Assembly (NCBI RefSeq): GCF_051014685.1
Contig: NW_027479800.1
Location: forward strand, 1 to 64,000
Origin: Ptiloglossa arizonensis
Taxonomy: Eukaryota; Arthropoda; Insecta; Hymenoptera; Colletidae
Direction of reading: 5' to 3'
Length of the DNA stretch: 64,000 nt
Below, in pieces: positions 44,977-59,607 of the stretch. Under the pieces are notes generated by a model. That model made no database searches. It was not told the DNA's origin and was given only the letters and a program-made list of their open reading frames with translations. The first letter of the stretch is position 1. The number at the start of each line of letters is the position of its first letter. The translations under genes were made by a program, and so were the position numbers.

Positions 44977-45033
44977 GTAGTATGTAATGCGTCTTACGTT
45001 TTACGTTATTCGTTTTACGTTATACGTGATACG
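44977..45033. repeat. Block C copy 12
   Basis: The downstream run carries a private ttatccg at 45,111 and is the shortest of the type leading into block A (236 bp to the core). Confidence 0.85.
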
Positions 45034-47398
45034 TTATACGTTATACGTTATACGTTATACGTTATACGTTATACGTTATACGTTATACGTTATACGTTAT
45101 ACGTTATACGTTATCCGTTATACGTTATACGTTATACGTTATACGTTATACGTTATACGCTATACATTATACGTTATACGTTATACATTACATGTTATAC
45201 GTTATACGTTATGCGTTAAACGTTGTACGATATTCGTTATACGTTATACGTTAGACGTTATTTGTTATACGTTATACGTTATACGTTATACGTTATACGT
45301 TATACGTTATACGTCATACGTTATACGTTATACGTTATACGTTATACGTTATACGTTATACGTTATACGTTATACGTTATACGTTATACGTTATACGTTA
45401 TACGTTATACGTTATACGTTATACGTTATACGTTACACGTTATACGTTATACGTTATACGTTATACGTTGTACGTTATACGTTATACCTTATACGTTATA
45501 CGTTATACGTTATACGTTATACGTCATAGGTTATACGTTATATGTTATACGTTATACGTTATACGTTATACGTTATACGTTATACGTTATACGTCATACG
45601 TTATACGTTATACGTTATTGGTTATACGTTATACGTTATACGTTATACGTTATACGTTATACGTTATACGTTATACGCTATACATTATACATTATACGTT
45701 ATACATTACATGTTATACGTTATACGTTATGCGTTAAACGTTGTACGATATTCGTTATACGTCATACGTTATTAGTTATACGTTATACGGTATACGTTAT
45801 ACGTTGTACGTTATACGTTACACGTTATACGTTATACGTTATACGTTATACGTTATACGTTATACGTTATACGTTATACATTATGCGTTATACGTTTTAC
45901 GTTATTCGTTATACGTTATACGTTATACGATATACGTTATACGTTATACGCTATACGTTATACGTTATACGTTATACGTTATACGTTATACGTTATACGT
46001 TATACGTTATACGTTATACGTTATACGTTATACGTTATACGTTATACGTTATACGCTATACATTATACGTTATACGTTATACATTACATGTTATACGTTA
46101 TACGTTATGCGTTAAACGTTGTACGATATTCGTTATACGTCATACGTTATTAGTTATACGTTATACGGTATACGTTATACGTTGTACGTTATACGTTACA
46201 CGTTATACGTTATGCGTTATACGTTATACGTTATAGGTTATACGTTATACGTTATACGTTATACGTTATAAGTTATACGTTATAGGTTATACGTTATACG
46301 TTATACGTTATACGTTATAAGTTATACGTTATACGTCATAGGTTATACGTTGAACGTTATACGTTATACGTTATACGCTATACATTATACGTTATACGTT
46401 ATACATTACATGTTATACGTTATACGTTATGCGTTAAACGTTGTACGATATTCGTTATACGTCATACGTTATTAGTTATACGTTATACGGTATACGTTAT
46501 ACGTTGTACGTTATACGTTATACGTTATACGTTATACGTTATACGTTATACGTTATACGTTATACGTTATACGTTATACGTTATACGTTACACGTTATAC
46601 GTTATACGTTATACGTTATACGTTGTACGTTATACGTTATACTTTATACGTTATACGTTATACGTTATACGTTATACGTTATACGTCATAGGTTATACGT
46701 TATATGTTATACGTTATACGTTATACGTTATACGTTATACGTTATACGTCATACGTTATACGTTATACGTTATTGGTTATTCGTTATACGTTATACGTTA
46801 TATGTTATACGTTATACGGTATACGTTATACGTTGTACGTTATACGTTATAGGTTATACGTTATACGTTATACGTTATACGTTATACGTTATACGTTATA
46901 CGTTATACGTTATACGTTATACGTTATACGTTATACGCTATACATTATACGTTATACGTTATACATTACATGTTATACGTTATACGTTATGCGTTAAACG
47001 TTGTACGATATTCGTTATACGTCATACGTTATTAGTTATACGTTATACGGTATACGTTATACGTTGTACGTTATACGTTACACGTTATACGTTATACGTT
47101 ATACGTTATACGTTATACATTATACGTTATACGTTATACGATATACGTTATACGTTATACGTTATACTTTATAGGTTATAGGTTATACGTTATACGTTAT
47201 ACGTTATACGTTATACGTTATACGTTATACGTTATACGTTATACGTTATACGTTATACGTTATACGTTATACGTTATACGTTATACGTTATACGTTATAC
47301 GTTATACGTTATAGGTTATACGTTATACGTTATACGTTATACGTTATAAGTTATACGTTATACGTCATAGGTTATACGTTGAACGTTATACGTTATAC

Positions 47399-47455
47399 GT
47401 AGTATGTAATGCGTCTTACGTTTTACGTTATTCGTTTTACGTTATACGTGATACG
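47399..47455. repeat. Block C copy 13
   Basis: It is preceded by an unusual doubled ataggttatagg near 47,171. The downstream pure run ends at ttacacg near 47,589. Confidence 0.85.
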
Positions 47456-49197
47456 TTATACGTTATACGTTATACGTTATACGTTATACGTTATACGTTA
47501 TACGTTATACGTTATACGTTATACGTTATACGTTATACGTTATACGTTATACGTTATACGTTATACGTTATACGTTATACGTTATACGTTACACGTTATA
47601 CGTTATACGTTATACGTTGTACGTTATACGTTATACGTTATACGTTATACGTTATACGTTAGACGTTATTTGTTATACGTTATACGTTATACGTTATACG
47701 TTATACGTTATACGTTATACGTCATACGTTATACGTTATACGTTATACGTTATACGTTATACGTTATACGTTATACGTTATACGTTATACGTTATACGTT
47801 ATACGTTATACGTTATACGTTATACGTTACACGTTATACGTTATACGTTATACGTTATACGTTATACGTTGTACGTTATACGTTATACTTTATACGTTAT
47901 ACGTTATACGTTATACGTTATACGTCATAGGTTATACGTTATATGTTATACGTTATACGTTATACGTTATACGTTATACGTTATACGTCATACGTTATAC
48001 GTTATACGTTATTGGTTATACGTTATACGTTATACGTTATATGTTATACGTTATACGTTATACGTTATACGTTATACGTTATACGTTATACGTTATACGT
48101 TATACGTTATACGTTATACGTTATACGTTATACGTTATACGTTATACGTTATACGTTATACGTTATACGTTATTCGTTATACGTTATACGTTATACGTTA
48201 TACGTTATACGTTATACGTTATACGTTATACTTTATACGTTATACGTTATACGTTATACGTTATACGTTATACGTTATACGTTATAGGTTATACGTTATA
48301 CGTTATACGTTATACGTTACAAGTTATACGATATACGTTATACGTTATACGTTATACGTCACAGGTTATACGTTATATGTTATACGTTATACGTCATACG
48401 TTATACGTTATACGTTATACGTTATACGTTATACGTTATACGTTATACGTTATACGTTATACGTTAAACGTTATACGTTATACGTTATACGTTATACGTT
48501 ATACGTTATACGTTATACGTTATACGTTATACGTTACACGTTATACGTTATACGTTATACGTTATACGTTATACGTTATACGTTATACGTTATACGTTAT
48601 ACGTTATACGTTATACGTTATACGCTATACATTATACGTTATACGTTATACATTACATGTTATACGTTATACGTTATGCGTTAAACGTTGTACGATATTC
48701 GTTATACGTCATACGTTATTAGTTATACGTTATACGGTATACGTTATACGTTGTACGTTATACGTTACACGTTATACGTTATACGTTATACGTTATACGT
48801 TATACGTTGTACGTTATACGTTATAAGTTGTACGTTATACGATATACGTTATACTTTATACGTTATAGGTGTTACGTTATACGTTATACGTTATACGTTA
48901 TACGTTATACGATATACGTTATACGTTATACGTTATACGTTATACGTTATACGTTATACGTTATACGTTATACGTTATACGATATACGTTATACGTTATA
49001 CGTTACACTTTATAGGTTATACGTTATACGTTATACGTTATACGTTATACGTTATACGTTATACGTTATACGTTATACGTTATACGTTATACGTTATACG
49101 TTATACGTTATAGGTTATACGTTATACGTTATACGTTATACGTTATAAGTTATACGTTATACGTCATAGGTTATACGTTGAACGTTATACGTTATAC

Positions 49198-49254
49198 GTA
49201 GTATGTAATGCGTCTTACGTTTTACGTTATTCGTTTTACGTTATACGTGATACG
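49198..49254. repeat. Block C copy 14 (last)
   Basis: The pure run after it is cut to about 30 bp by the first gttgtagg of domain Ic. No later copy exists in the window. Confidence 0.85.
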
Positions 49255-49260
49255 TTATAC

Positions 49261-51210
49261 GTTATACGTTATACGTTATACGTTGTAGGTTATACGTTAT
49301 ACGTTATACGTTATACGTTACAAGTTATACGTTATACGTTATACGTTATACGTTATACGTCACAGGTTATACGTTATATGTTATACGTTATACGTCATAC
49401 GTTATACGTTATACGTTATACGTTATACGTTATACGTTATACGTTATACGTTATACGTTATACGTTATACTTTATACGTCATACGTTATACGTTATACGT
49501 TATACGTTATACGTTATACGTTATACGTTATAGGTTATACGTTATACGTTATACGTTATACGTTACAAGTTATACGTTATACGTTATACGTTATACGTTA
49601 TACGTTATACGTTATACGTTATACGTTATACGTTATACGTTATACGTTATACGTTATACGTTATACGTTATACGTTATACGTTATACGTTATACGTTATA
49701 CGTTGTAGGTTATACGTTATACGTTATACGTTATACGTTACAAGTTATACGTTATACGTTATACGTTATACGTTATACGTCACAGGTTATACGTTATATG
49801 TTATACGTTATACGTCATACGTTATACGTTATACGTTATACGTTATACGTTATACGTTATACGTTATACGTTATACGTTGCAGGTTATACGTTATACGTT
49901 ATACGTTATACGTTACAAGTTATACGTTATACGTTATACGTTATACGTTATACGTCACAGGTTATACGTTATATGTTATACGTTATACGTCATACGTTAT
50001 ACGTTATACGTTATACGTTATACGTTATACGTTATACGTTATACGTTATACGTTGTAGGTTATACGTTATACGTTATACGTTATACGTTACAAGTTATAC
50101 GTTATACGTTATACGTTGTACGTTATACGTTATACTTTATACGTTATACGTTATACGTTATACGTTATACGTCATAGGTTATACGTTATATGTTATACGT
50201 TATACGTTATACGTTATACGTTATACGTCATACGTTACACGTTATACGTTATTGGTTATACGTTATACGTTATACGTTATACGTTATACGTTATACGTTA
50301 TACGTTATACGTTATACGTTATACGTTTTACGTTATACGTTATACGTTATACGTTATACGTTATACGTTATACGTTATACGTTATACGTTATACGTTATA
50401 CGTTATACGTTATACGTTATACGTTATACGTTATACGTTATACGTTATACGTTATACGTTATACGTTATACGTTATACTTTATACGTCATACGTTATACG
50501 TTATACGTTATACGTTATACGTTATACGTTATACGTTATAGGTTATACGTTATACGTTATACGTTATACGTTACAAGTTATACGTTATACGTTATACGTT
50601 ATACGTTATACGTTATACGTTATACGTTATACGTTATACGTTATACGTTATACGTTATACGTTATACGTTATACGTTATACGTTGTAGGTTATACGTTAT
50701 ACGTTATACGTTATACGTTACAAGTTATACGTTATACGTTATACGTTATACGTTATACGTCACAGGTTATACGTTATATGTTATACGTTATACGTCATAC
50801 GTTATACGTTATACGTTATACGTTATACGTTATACGTTATACGTTATACGTTATACGTTATACGTTATACGTTATACGTTATACGTTATACGTTGTAGGT
50901 TATACGTTATACGTTATACGTTATACGTTACAAGTTATACGTTATACGTTATACGTTATACGTTATACGTCACAGGTTATACGTTATATGTTATACGTTA
51001 TACGTCATACGTTATACGTTATACGTTATACGTTATACGTTATACGTTATACGTTATACGTTATACGTTATACGTTATACGTTATACGTTATAGGTTATA
51101 CGTTATACGTTATACGTTATACGTTACAAGTTATACGTTATACGTTATACGTTATACGTTATACGTCACAGGTTATACGTTATATGTTATACGTTATACG
51201 TCATACGTTA
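49261..51210. repeat. Satellite domain Ic, short block-F higher-order repeat
   Basis: Here block F is the main pattern. The order gttgtagg or gttatagg, four consensus heptamers, acaagtt, cacaggtt, tatatgtt, gtcatacg repeats with starts near 49,283, 49,703, 49,878 (as gttgcagg), 50,053, 50,683, 50,893 and 51,089. Measured spacings include 175, 210 and 196 bp, all multiples of 7. A segment near 50.12-50.54 kb (gttgtacg, actttatacg, gtcatagg, ttattgg) is a copy of one near 37.54-38.01 kb. Confidence 0.8.
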
Positions 51211-51330
51211 TACGTTATACGTTATACGTTATACGTTATACGTTATACGTTATACGTTATACGTTATACGTTATACGTTATACGTTATACGTTATACGTT
51301 ATACGTTATACGTTATACGTTATACGTTAT
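51211..51330. repeat. Pure consensus run at the domain I/II boundary
   Basis: About 17 consecutive heptamers show no variant. The last domain I marker (gtcatacg) ends near 51,207 and the first domain II marker (gcgttataggatatacg) begins at 51,331. Confidence 0.85.
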
Positions 51331-51769
51331 GCGTTATAGGATATACGTTATACGTTATACGTTGTACGTTATACGTTATACGTTATACGTTATACGTTAT
51401 ACGTTATACGTTATACGTTATACCTTATACGTTATACGTTATACGTTATACGTTGTACATTATACGTTATACGTTGAACGTTGTACGATGTACGTTATAC
51501 GTTATACGTTATACGTTATACGTTATACGTTAAACGTTGTACGTTATACGTTATACGTCATACGTTATACGTTATACGTTATACGTTATACGTTCTACGT
51601 TATACGTTATACGTTATACGTTATACGTTATACGTTATACGTTAAACGTTGTACGTTATACGTTATACGTCATACGTTATACGTTATACGTTCTACGTTA
51701 TACGTTATACGTTAAACGTTGTACGTTATACGTTATACGTTATACGTTATACGTTATACGTTATACGTT

Positions 51770-52560
51770 ATACGTTATACATTATACGTTATACGTTATA
51801 CGTTGTACATTATACGTTATACGTTGAACGTTGTACGTTATACGTTGGACGTTATACGTTATACGTTATACGTTATACGCCATACGTTATACGTTATACG
51901 TTATACGTTATACGTTATACGTTATACGTTATACGTTATACGTTATACGTTATACGTTATACGTTATACGTTATACGTTACACGTTATACGTTATACGTT
52001 ATACTGTATACGTTATACGTTATACGTTATACGTTATACGTTATACGTTATACGTTATACGTTATACGTTATACGTTATACGTTATACGTTATGCGTTAC
52101 ACGTTATACGTTATACGTTATACGTTATACGTTATACGTTATACGTTATACGTTATACGTTGTACGTTATACGTTACACGTTATACGTTATACGTTATAC
52201 GTTAGACGTTGTACGTTATACGTTATACGTTATACGTTATACGCTATACGTTATACGTTATACGTTATACGTTATACGTTATACGTTATACGTTATACGT
52301 TATACGTTATACGTTATACGTTATACGTTATACGTTATACGTTATACATTACACGTTATACGTTATACGTTATACGTTATACGTTATACGTTATACGTTA
52401 TACGTTATACGTTATACGTTATACGTTATGCGTTATACGTTATGCGTTATAGGATATACGTTATACGTTATACATTGTACGTTATACGTTATACGTTATA
52501 CGTTATATGTTATACGTCATGCGATATACGTTATACGTTATTCGTTATACGGTATACGTT
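51770..52560. repeat. Domain II segment, first of an offset-3,584 pair
   Basis: The order cattatacg, ttgaacgttgtacg, ttggacg, cgccatacg, ttacacg, actgtatacg, ttatgcgttacacg, ttagacgttgtacg, gctatacg, attacacg, ataggatatacg recurs at 55,354-56,237 at offset 3,584. The offset widens to 3,675 after a gain of 13 heptamers. Confidence 0.72.
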
Positions 52561-52890
52561 AAACGTTGTACGTTATACGTTATACCTTATACGTTATACG
52601 TTATACGTTGGACGTTATACGTTATACGTTATACGTTATACGTTATACGCCATACGTTATACGTTATACGTTATACGTTATACGTTATACGTTATACGTT
52701 ATACGTTATACGTTATACGTTATACGTTATACGTTATACGTTATACGTTATACGTTATACGTTACACGTTATACGTTATACGTTATACTGTATACGTTAT
52801 ACGTTATACGTTATACGTTATACGTTATACGTTATACGTTATACGTTATAGGTTATACGTTATACGTTATACGTTATGCGTTATAGGATA
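52507..52890. repeat. catgcg cassette, copy 1
   Basis: The order is tatgttatacgtcatgcg, gatatacg, ttattcg, acggtatacg, ttaaacg, taccttatacg, ttggacg, cgccatacg, ttacacg, actgtatacg, atgcgttatagg. This copy has ataggtt before the final atgcg where the other three have ataagtt. Confidence 0.8.
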
Positions 52891-53118
52891 TACGTTATAC
52901 GTTATACGTTATACGTTATACGTTATACGTTATACGTTATACGTTAAACGTTGTACGTTATACGTTATACGTTATACGTTATTCGTTATACGTTATACGT
53001 TATACGTTATACGTTATACGTTATACGTTATACGTTATACGTTATACGTTATACGTTATACGTTATACGTTATACGTTATACGTTATACGTTACACGTTA
53101 TACGTTATACGTTATACG

Positions 53119-53545
53119 TTGAACGTTGTACGATATACGTTATACGTTATACGTTATACGTTATACGTTATACGTTATACGTTATACGTTATACGCCATA
53201 CGTTATACGTTATACGTTATACGTTATACGTTATACGTTATACGTTATACGTTATACGTTATACGTTATACGTTATACGTTATACGTTATACGTTATACG
53301 TTACACGTTATACGTTATACGTTATACTGTATACGTTATACGTTATACGTTATACGTTATACGTTATACGTCATACGTTATACGTTATACGTTATACGTT
53401 ATACGTTCTACGTTATACGTTATACGTTAAACGTTGTACGTTATACGTTATACGTTATACGTTATTCGTTATACGTTACACGTTATACGTTATACGTTAT
53501 ACGTTTCACGTTATACGTTATACGTTACGCGTTATAGGATATACG
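53119..53545. repeat. acgcgt cassette, copy 1
   Basis: The order is ttgaacgttgtacg, gatatacg, cgccatacg, ttacacg, actgtatacg, gtcatacg, gttctacg, ttaaacgttgtacg, ttattcg, gtttcacg, ttacgcgttatagg. The palindrome acgcgt starts at 53,527. An extra ttacacg lies after ttattcg in this copy only. Confidence 0.82.
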
Positions 53546-54253
53546 TTATACGTTATACGTTGTACGTTATACGTTATACGTTGTACGTTATACGCCATAC
53601 GTTATACGTTATACGTTATACGTTATACGTTATACGTTATACGTTATACGTTATACGTTATACGTTATACGTTATACGTTATACGTTATACGTTATACGT
53701 TACACGTTATACGTTATACGTTATACTGTATACGTTATACGTTATACGTAATACGTTATACGTTATACGTTATACGTTATACGTTATACGTTATACGTTA
53801 TACGTTATACGTTATGCGTTATAGGATATACGTTATACGTTATACGTTATACGTTATACGTTGTACGTTATACGTTATACGTTATACGTTATACGTTATA
53901 CGTTATACGTTATACGTTATACGTTATACGTTATACGTTATACGTTATACGTTATACGTTATACGTTATACGTTATACGTTATACGTTATACGTTATACG
54001 TTATACGTTATGCGTTATAGGATATACGTTATACGTTATACGTTGTACGTTATACGTTATACGTTATACGTTATACGTTATACGTTATACGTTATACGTT
54101 ATACCTTATACGTTATACGTTATACGTTATACGTTGTACATTATACGTTATACGTTGAACGTTGTACGATATACGTTATACGTTATACGTCATACGTTAT
54201 ACGTTATACGTTAAACGTTGTACGTTACACGTTATACGTTATACGTTATACGT

Positions 54254-54672
54254 TGAACGTTGTACGATATACGTTATACGTTATACGTTATACGTTATAC
54301 GTTATACGTTATACGTTATACGTTATACGCCATACGTTATACGTTATACGTTATACGTTATACGTTATACGTTATACGTTATACGTTATACGTTATACGT
54401 TATACGTTATACGTTATACGTTATACGTTACACGTTATACGTTATACGTTATACTGTATACGTTATACGTTATACGTTATACGTTATACGTTATACGTCA
54501 TACGTTATACGTTATACGTTATACGTTATACGTTCTACGTTATACGTTATACGTTAAACGTTGTACGTTATACGTTATACGTTATACGTTATTCGTTATA
54601 CGTTATACGTTATACGTTATACGTTATACGTTTCACGTTATACGTTATACGTTACGCGTTATAGGATATACG
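54254..54672. repeat. acgcgt cassette, copy 2
   Basis: Same order as copy 1, with acgcgt at 54,654. It is one heptamer shorter than copy 1 (394 against 401 bp from the gatatacg marker). Confidence 0.82.
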
Positions 54673-54879
54673 TTATACGTTATACGTTGTACGTTATACG
54701 TTATACGTTATACGTTATACATTACACGTTATACGTTATACGTTATACGTTATACGTTATACGTTATACGTTATACGTTATACGTTATACGTTATACGTT
54801 ATGCGTTATACGTTATGCGTTATAGGATATACGTTATACGTTATACGTTGTACGTTATACGTTATACGTTATACGTTAT

Positions 54880-55265
54880 ATGTTATACGTCATGCGATAT
54901 ACGTTATACGTTATTCGTTATACGGTATACGTTAAACGTTGTACGTTATACGTTATACCTTATACGTTATACGTTATACGTTGGACGTTATACGTTATAC
55001 GTTATACGTTATACGTTATACGCCATACGTTATACGTTATACGTTATACGTTATACGTTATACGTTATACGTTATACGTTATACGTTATACGTTATACGT
55101 TATACGTTATACGTTATACGTTATACGTTATACGTTACACGTTATACGTTATACGTTATACTGTATACGTTATACGTTATACGTTATACGTTATACGTTA
55201 TACGTTATACGTTATACGTTATAAGTTATACGTTATACGTTATACGTTATGCGTTATAGGATATA
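54880..55265. repeat. catgcg cassette, copy 2
   Basis: At offset 2,373 from copy 1, with the same marker order but with ataagtt near 55,222. Confidence 0.8.
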
Positions 55266-56181
55266 CGTTATACGTTATACGTTATACGTTATACGTTATA
55301 CGTTATACGTTATACGTTAAACGTTGTACGTTATACGTTATACGTTATACGTTATACGTTATACATTATACGTTATACGTTATACGTTGTACATTATACG
55401 TTATACGTTGAACGTTGTACGTTATACGTTGGACGTTATACGTTATACGTTATACGTTATACGCCATACGTTATACGTTATACGTTATACGTTATACGTT
55501 ATACGTTATACGTTATACGTTATACGTTATACGTTATACGTTATACGTTATACGTTATACGTTACACGTTATACGTTATACGTTATACTGTATACGTTAT
55601 ACGTTATACGTTATACGTTATACGTTATACGTTATACGTTATACGTTATACGTTATACGTTACACGTTATACGTTATGCGTTACACGTTATACGTTATAC
55701 GTTATACGTTATACGTTATACGTTATACGTTATACGTTATACGTTATACGTTATACGTTATACGTTATACGTTATACGTTATACGTTATACGTTATACGT
55801 TATACGTTATACGTTATACGTTATACGTTATACGTTGTACGTTATACGTTACACGTTATACGTTATACGTTATACGTTAGACGTTGTACGTTATACGTTA
55901 TACGTTATACGTTATACGCTATACGTTATACGTTATACGTTATACGTTATACGTTATACGTTATACGTTATACGTTATACGTTATACGTTATACGTTATA
56001 CGTTATACGTTATACGTTAAACATTACACGTTATACGTTATACGTTATACGTTATACGTTATACGTTATACGTTATACGTTATACGTTATACGTTATACG
56101 TTATGCGTTATACGTTATGCGTTATAGGATATACGTTATACGTTATACGTTGTACGTTATACGTTATACGTTATACGTTAT

Positions 56182-56567
56182 ATGTTATACGTCATGCGAT
56201 ATACGTTATACGTTATTCGTTATACGGTATACGTTAAACGTTGTACGTTATACGTTATACCTTATACGTTATACGTTATACGTTGGACGTTATACGTTAT
56301 ACGTTATACGTTATACGTTATACGCCATACGTTATACGTTATACGTTATACGTTATACGTTATACGTTATACGTTATACGTTATACGTTATACGTTATAC
56401 GTTATACGTTATACGTTATACGTTATACGTTATACGTTACACGTTATACGTTATACGTTATACTGTATACGTTATACGTTATACGTTATACGTTATACGT
56501 TATACGTTATACGTTATACGTTATAAGTTATACGTTATACGTTATACGTTATGCGTTATAGGATATA
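56182..56567. repeat. catgcg cassette, copy 3
   Basis: At offset 1,302 from copy 2 with no internal length change. Confidence 0.8.
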
Positions 56568-56787
56568 CGTTATACGTTATACGTTATACGTTATACGTTA
56601 TACGTTATACGTTAAACGTTGTACGTTATACGTTATACGTTATACGTTATTCGTTATACGTTATACGTTATACGTTATACGTTATACGTTATACGTTATA
56701 CGTTATACGTTATACGTTATACGTTATACGTTATACGTTATACGTTATACGTTATACGTTACACGTTATACGTTATACGTTATACGT

Positions 56788-57206
56788 TGAACGTTGTACG
56801 ATATACGTTATACGTTATACGTTATACGTTATACGTTATACGTTATACGTTATACGTTATACGCCATACGTTATACGTTATACGTTATACGTTATACGTT
56901 ATACGTTATACGTTATACGTTATACGTTATACGTTATACGTTATACGTTATACGTTATACGTTACACGTTATACGTTATACGTTATACTGTATACGTTAT
57001 ACGTTATACGTTATACGTTATACGTTATACGTCATACGTTATACGTTATACGTTATACGTTATACGTTCTACGTTATACGTTATACGTTAAACGTTGTAC
57101 GTTATACGTTATACGTTATACGTTATTCGTTATACGTTATACGTTATACGTTATACGTTATACGTTTCACGTTATACGTTATACGTTACGCGTTATAGGA
57201 TATACG
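56788..57206. repeat. acgcgt cassette, copy 3
   Basis: acgcgt at 57,188; length class 394 as in copy 2. Confidence 0.82.
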
Positions 57207-57928
57207 TTATACGTTATACGTTGTACGTTATACGTTATACGTTGTACGTTATACGCCATACGTTATACGTTATACGTTATACGTTATACGTTATACGTTA
57301 TACGTTATACGTTATACGTTATACGTTATACGTTATACGTTATACGTTATACGTTATACGTTACACGTTATACGTTATACGTTATACTGTATACGTTATA
57401 CGTTATACATAATACGTTATACGTTATACGTTATACGTTATACGTTATACGTTATACGTTATACGTTATACGTTATGCGTTATAGGATATACGTTATACG
57501 TTATACGTTATACGTTATACGTTGTACGTTATACGTTATACGTTATACGTTATACGTTATACGTTATACGTTATACGTTATACGTTATACGTTATACGTT
57601 ATACGTTATACGTTATACGTTATACGTTATACGTTATACGTTATACGTTATACGTTATACGTTATACGTTATACGTTATACGTTATGCGTTATAGGATAT
57701 ACGTTATACGTTATACGTTGTACGTTATACGTTATACGTTATACGTTATACGTTATACGTTATACGTTATACGTTATACCTTATACGTTATACGTTATAC
57801 GTTATACGTTGTACATTATACGTTATACGTTGAACGTTGTACGATATACGTTATACGTTATACGTCATACGTTATACGTTATACGTTAAACGTTGTACGT
57901 TACACGTTATACGTTATACGTTATACGT

Positions 57929-58354
57929 TGAACGTTGTACGATATACGTTATACGTTATACGTTATACGTTATACGTTATACGTTATACGTTATACGTTA
58001 TACGCCATACGTTATACGTTATACGTTATACGTTATACGTTATACGTTATACGTTATACGTTATACGTTATACGTTATACGTTATACGTTATACGTTATA
58101 CGTTATACGTTACACGTTATACGTTATACGTTATACTGTATACGTTATACGTTATACGTTATACGTTATACGTTATACGTCATACGTTATACGTTATACG
58201 TTATACGTTATACGTTCTACGTTATACGTTATACGTTAAACGTTGTACGTTATACGTTATACGTTATACGTTATTCGTTATACGTTATACGTTATACGTT
58301 GTACGTTATACGTTTCACGTTATACGTTATACGTTACGCGTTATAGGATATACG
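57929..58354. repeat. acgcgt cassette, copy 4
   Basis: acgcgt at 58,336; length class 401. It has a private gttgtacg just before gtttcacg. Confidence 0.82.
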
Positions 58355-58561
58355 TTATACGTTATACGTTGTACGTTATACGTTATACGTTATACGTTAT
58401 ACATTACACGTTATACGTTATACGTTATACGTTATACGTTATACGTTATACGTTATACGTTATACGTTATACGTTATACGTTATGCGTTATACGTTATGC
58501 GTTATAGGATATACGTCATACGTTATACGTTGTACGTTATACGTTATACGTTATACGTTAT

Positions 58562-58955
58562 ATGTTATACGTCATGCGATATACGTTATACGTTATTCGT
58601 TATACGGTATACGTTAAACGTTGTACGTTATACGTTATACCTTATACGTTATACGTTATACGTTGGACGTTATACGTTATACGTTATACGTTATACGTTA
58701 TACGCCATACGTTATACGTTATACGTTATACGTTATACGTTATACGTTATACGTTATACGTTATACGTTATACGTTATACGTTATACGTTATACGTTATA
58801 CGTTATACGTTATACGTTATACGTTACACGTTATACGTTATACGTTATACTGTATACGTTATACGTTATACGTTATACGTTATACGTTATACGTTATACG
58901 TTATACGTTATAAGTTATACGTTATACGTTATACGTTATGCGTTATAGGATATAC
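58562..58955. repeat. catgcg cassette, copy 4
   Basis: At offset 2,380 from copy 3. It is one heptamer longer, between cgccatacg and ttacacg. Confidence 0.8.
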
Positions 58956-59188
58956 GTTATACGTTATACGTTATACGTTATACGTTATACGTTATACGTT
59001 ATACGTTAAACGTTGTACGTTATACGTTATACGTTATACGTTATTCGTTATACGTTATACGTTATACGTTATACGTTATACGTTATACGTTATACGTTAT
59101 ACGTTATACGTTATACGTTATACGTTATACGTTATACGTTATACGTTATACGTTATACGTTACACGTTATACGTTATACGTTATACGT

Positions 59189-59607
59189 TGAACGTTGTAC
59201 GATATACGTTATACGTTATACGTTATACGTTATACGTTATACGTTATACGTTATACGTTATACGCCATACGTTATACGTTATACGTTATACGTTATACGT
59301 TATACGTTATACGTTATACGTTATACGTTATACGTTATACGTTATACGTTATACGTTATACGTTACACGTTATACGTTATACGTTATACTGTATACGTTA
59401 TACGTTATACGTTATACGTTATACGTTATACGTCATACGTTATACGTTATACGTTATACGTTATACGTTCTACGTTATACGTTATACGTTAAACGTTGTA
59501 CGTTATACGTTATACGTTATACGTTATTCGTTATACGTTATACGTTATACGTTATACGTTATACGTTTCACGTTATACGTTATACGTTACGCGTTATAGG
59601 ATATACG
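59189..59607. repeat. acgcgt cassette, copy 5
   Basis: acgcgt at 59,589, at offset 2,401 from copy 3, length class 394. Confidence 0.82.

Larger units (their letters stand above)
34661..49260. repeat. Satellite domain Ib, A-E blocks mixed with block F
   Basis: From about 34.67 kb the array gains block F, a set ordered caagttatacg, gtcacaggttatacg, tatatgttatacg, gtcatacg, seen near 34.68, 35.83, 38.05, 38.70, 40.58, 41.84, 42.55 and 48.32 kb. Blocks A to E continue alongside until the last block A core near 48,688 and the last block C at 49,198. No gene is visible. Confidence 0.8.
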
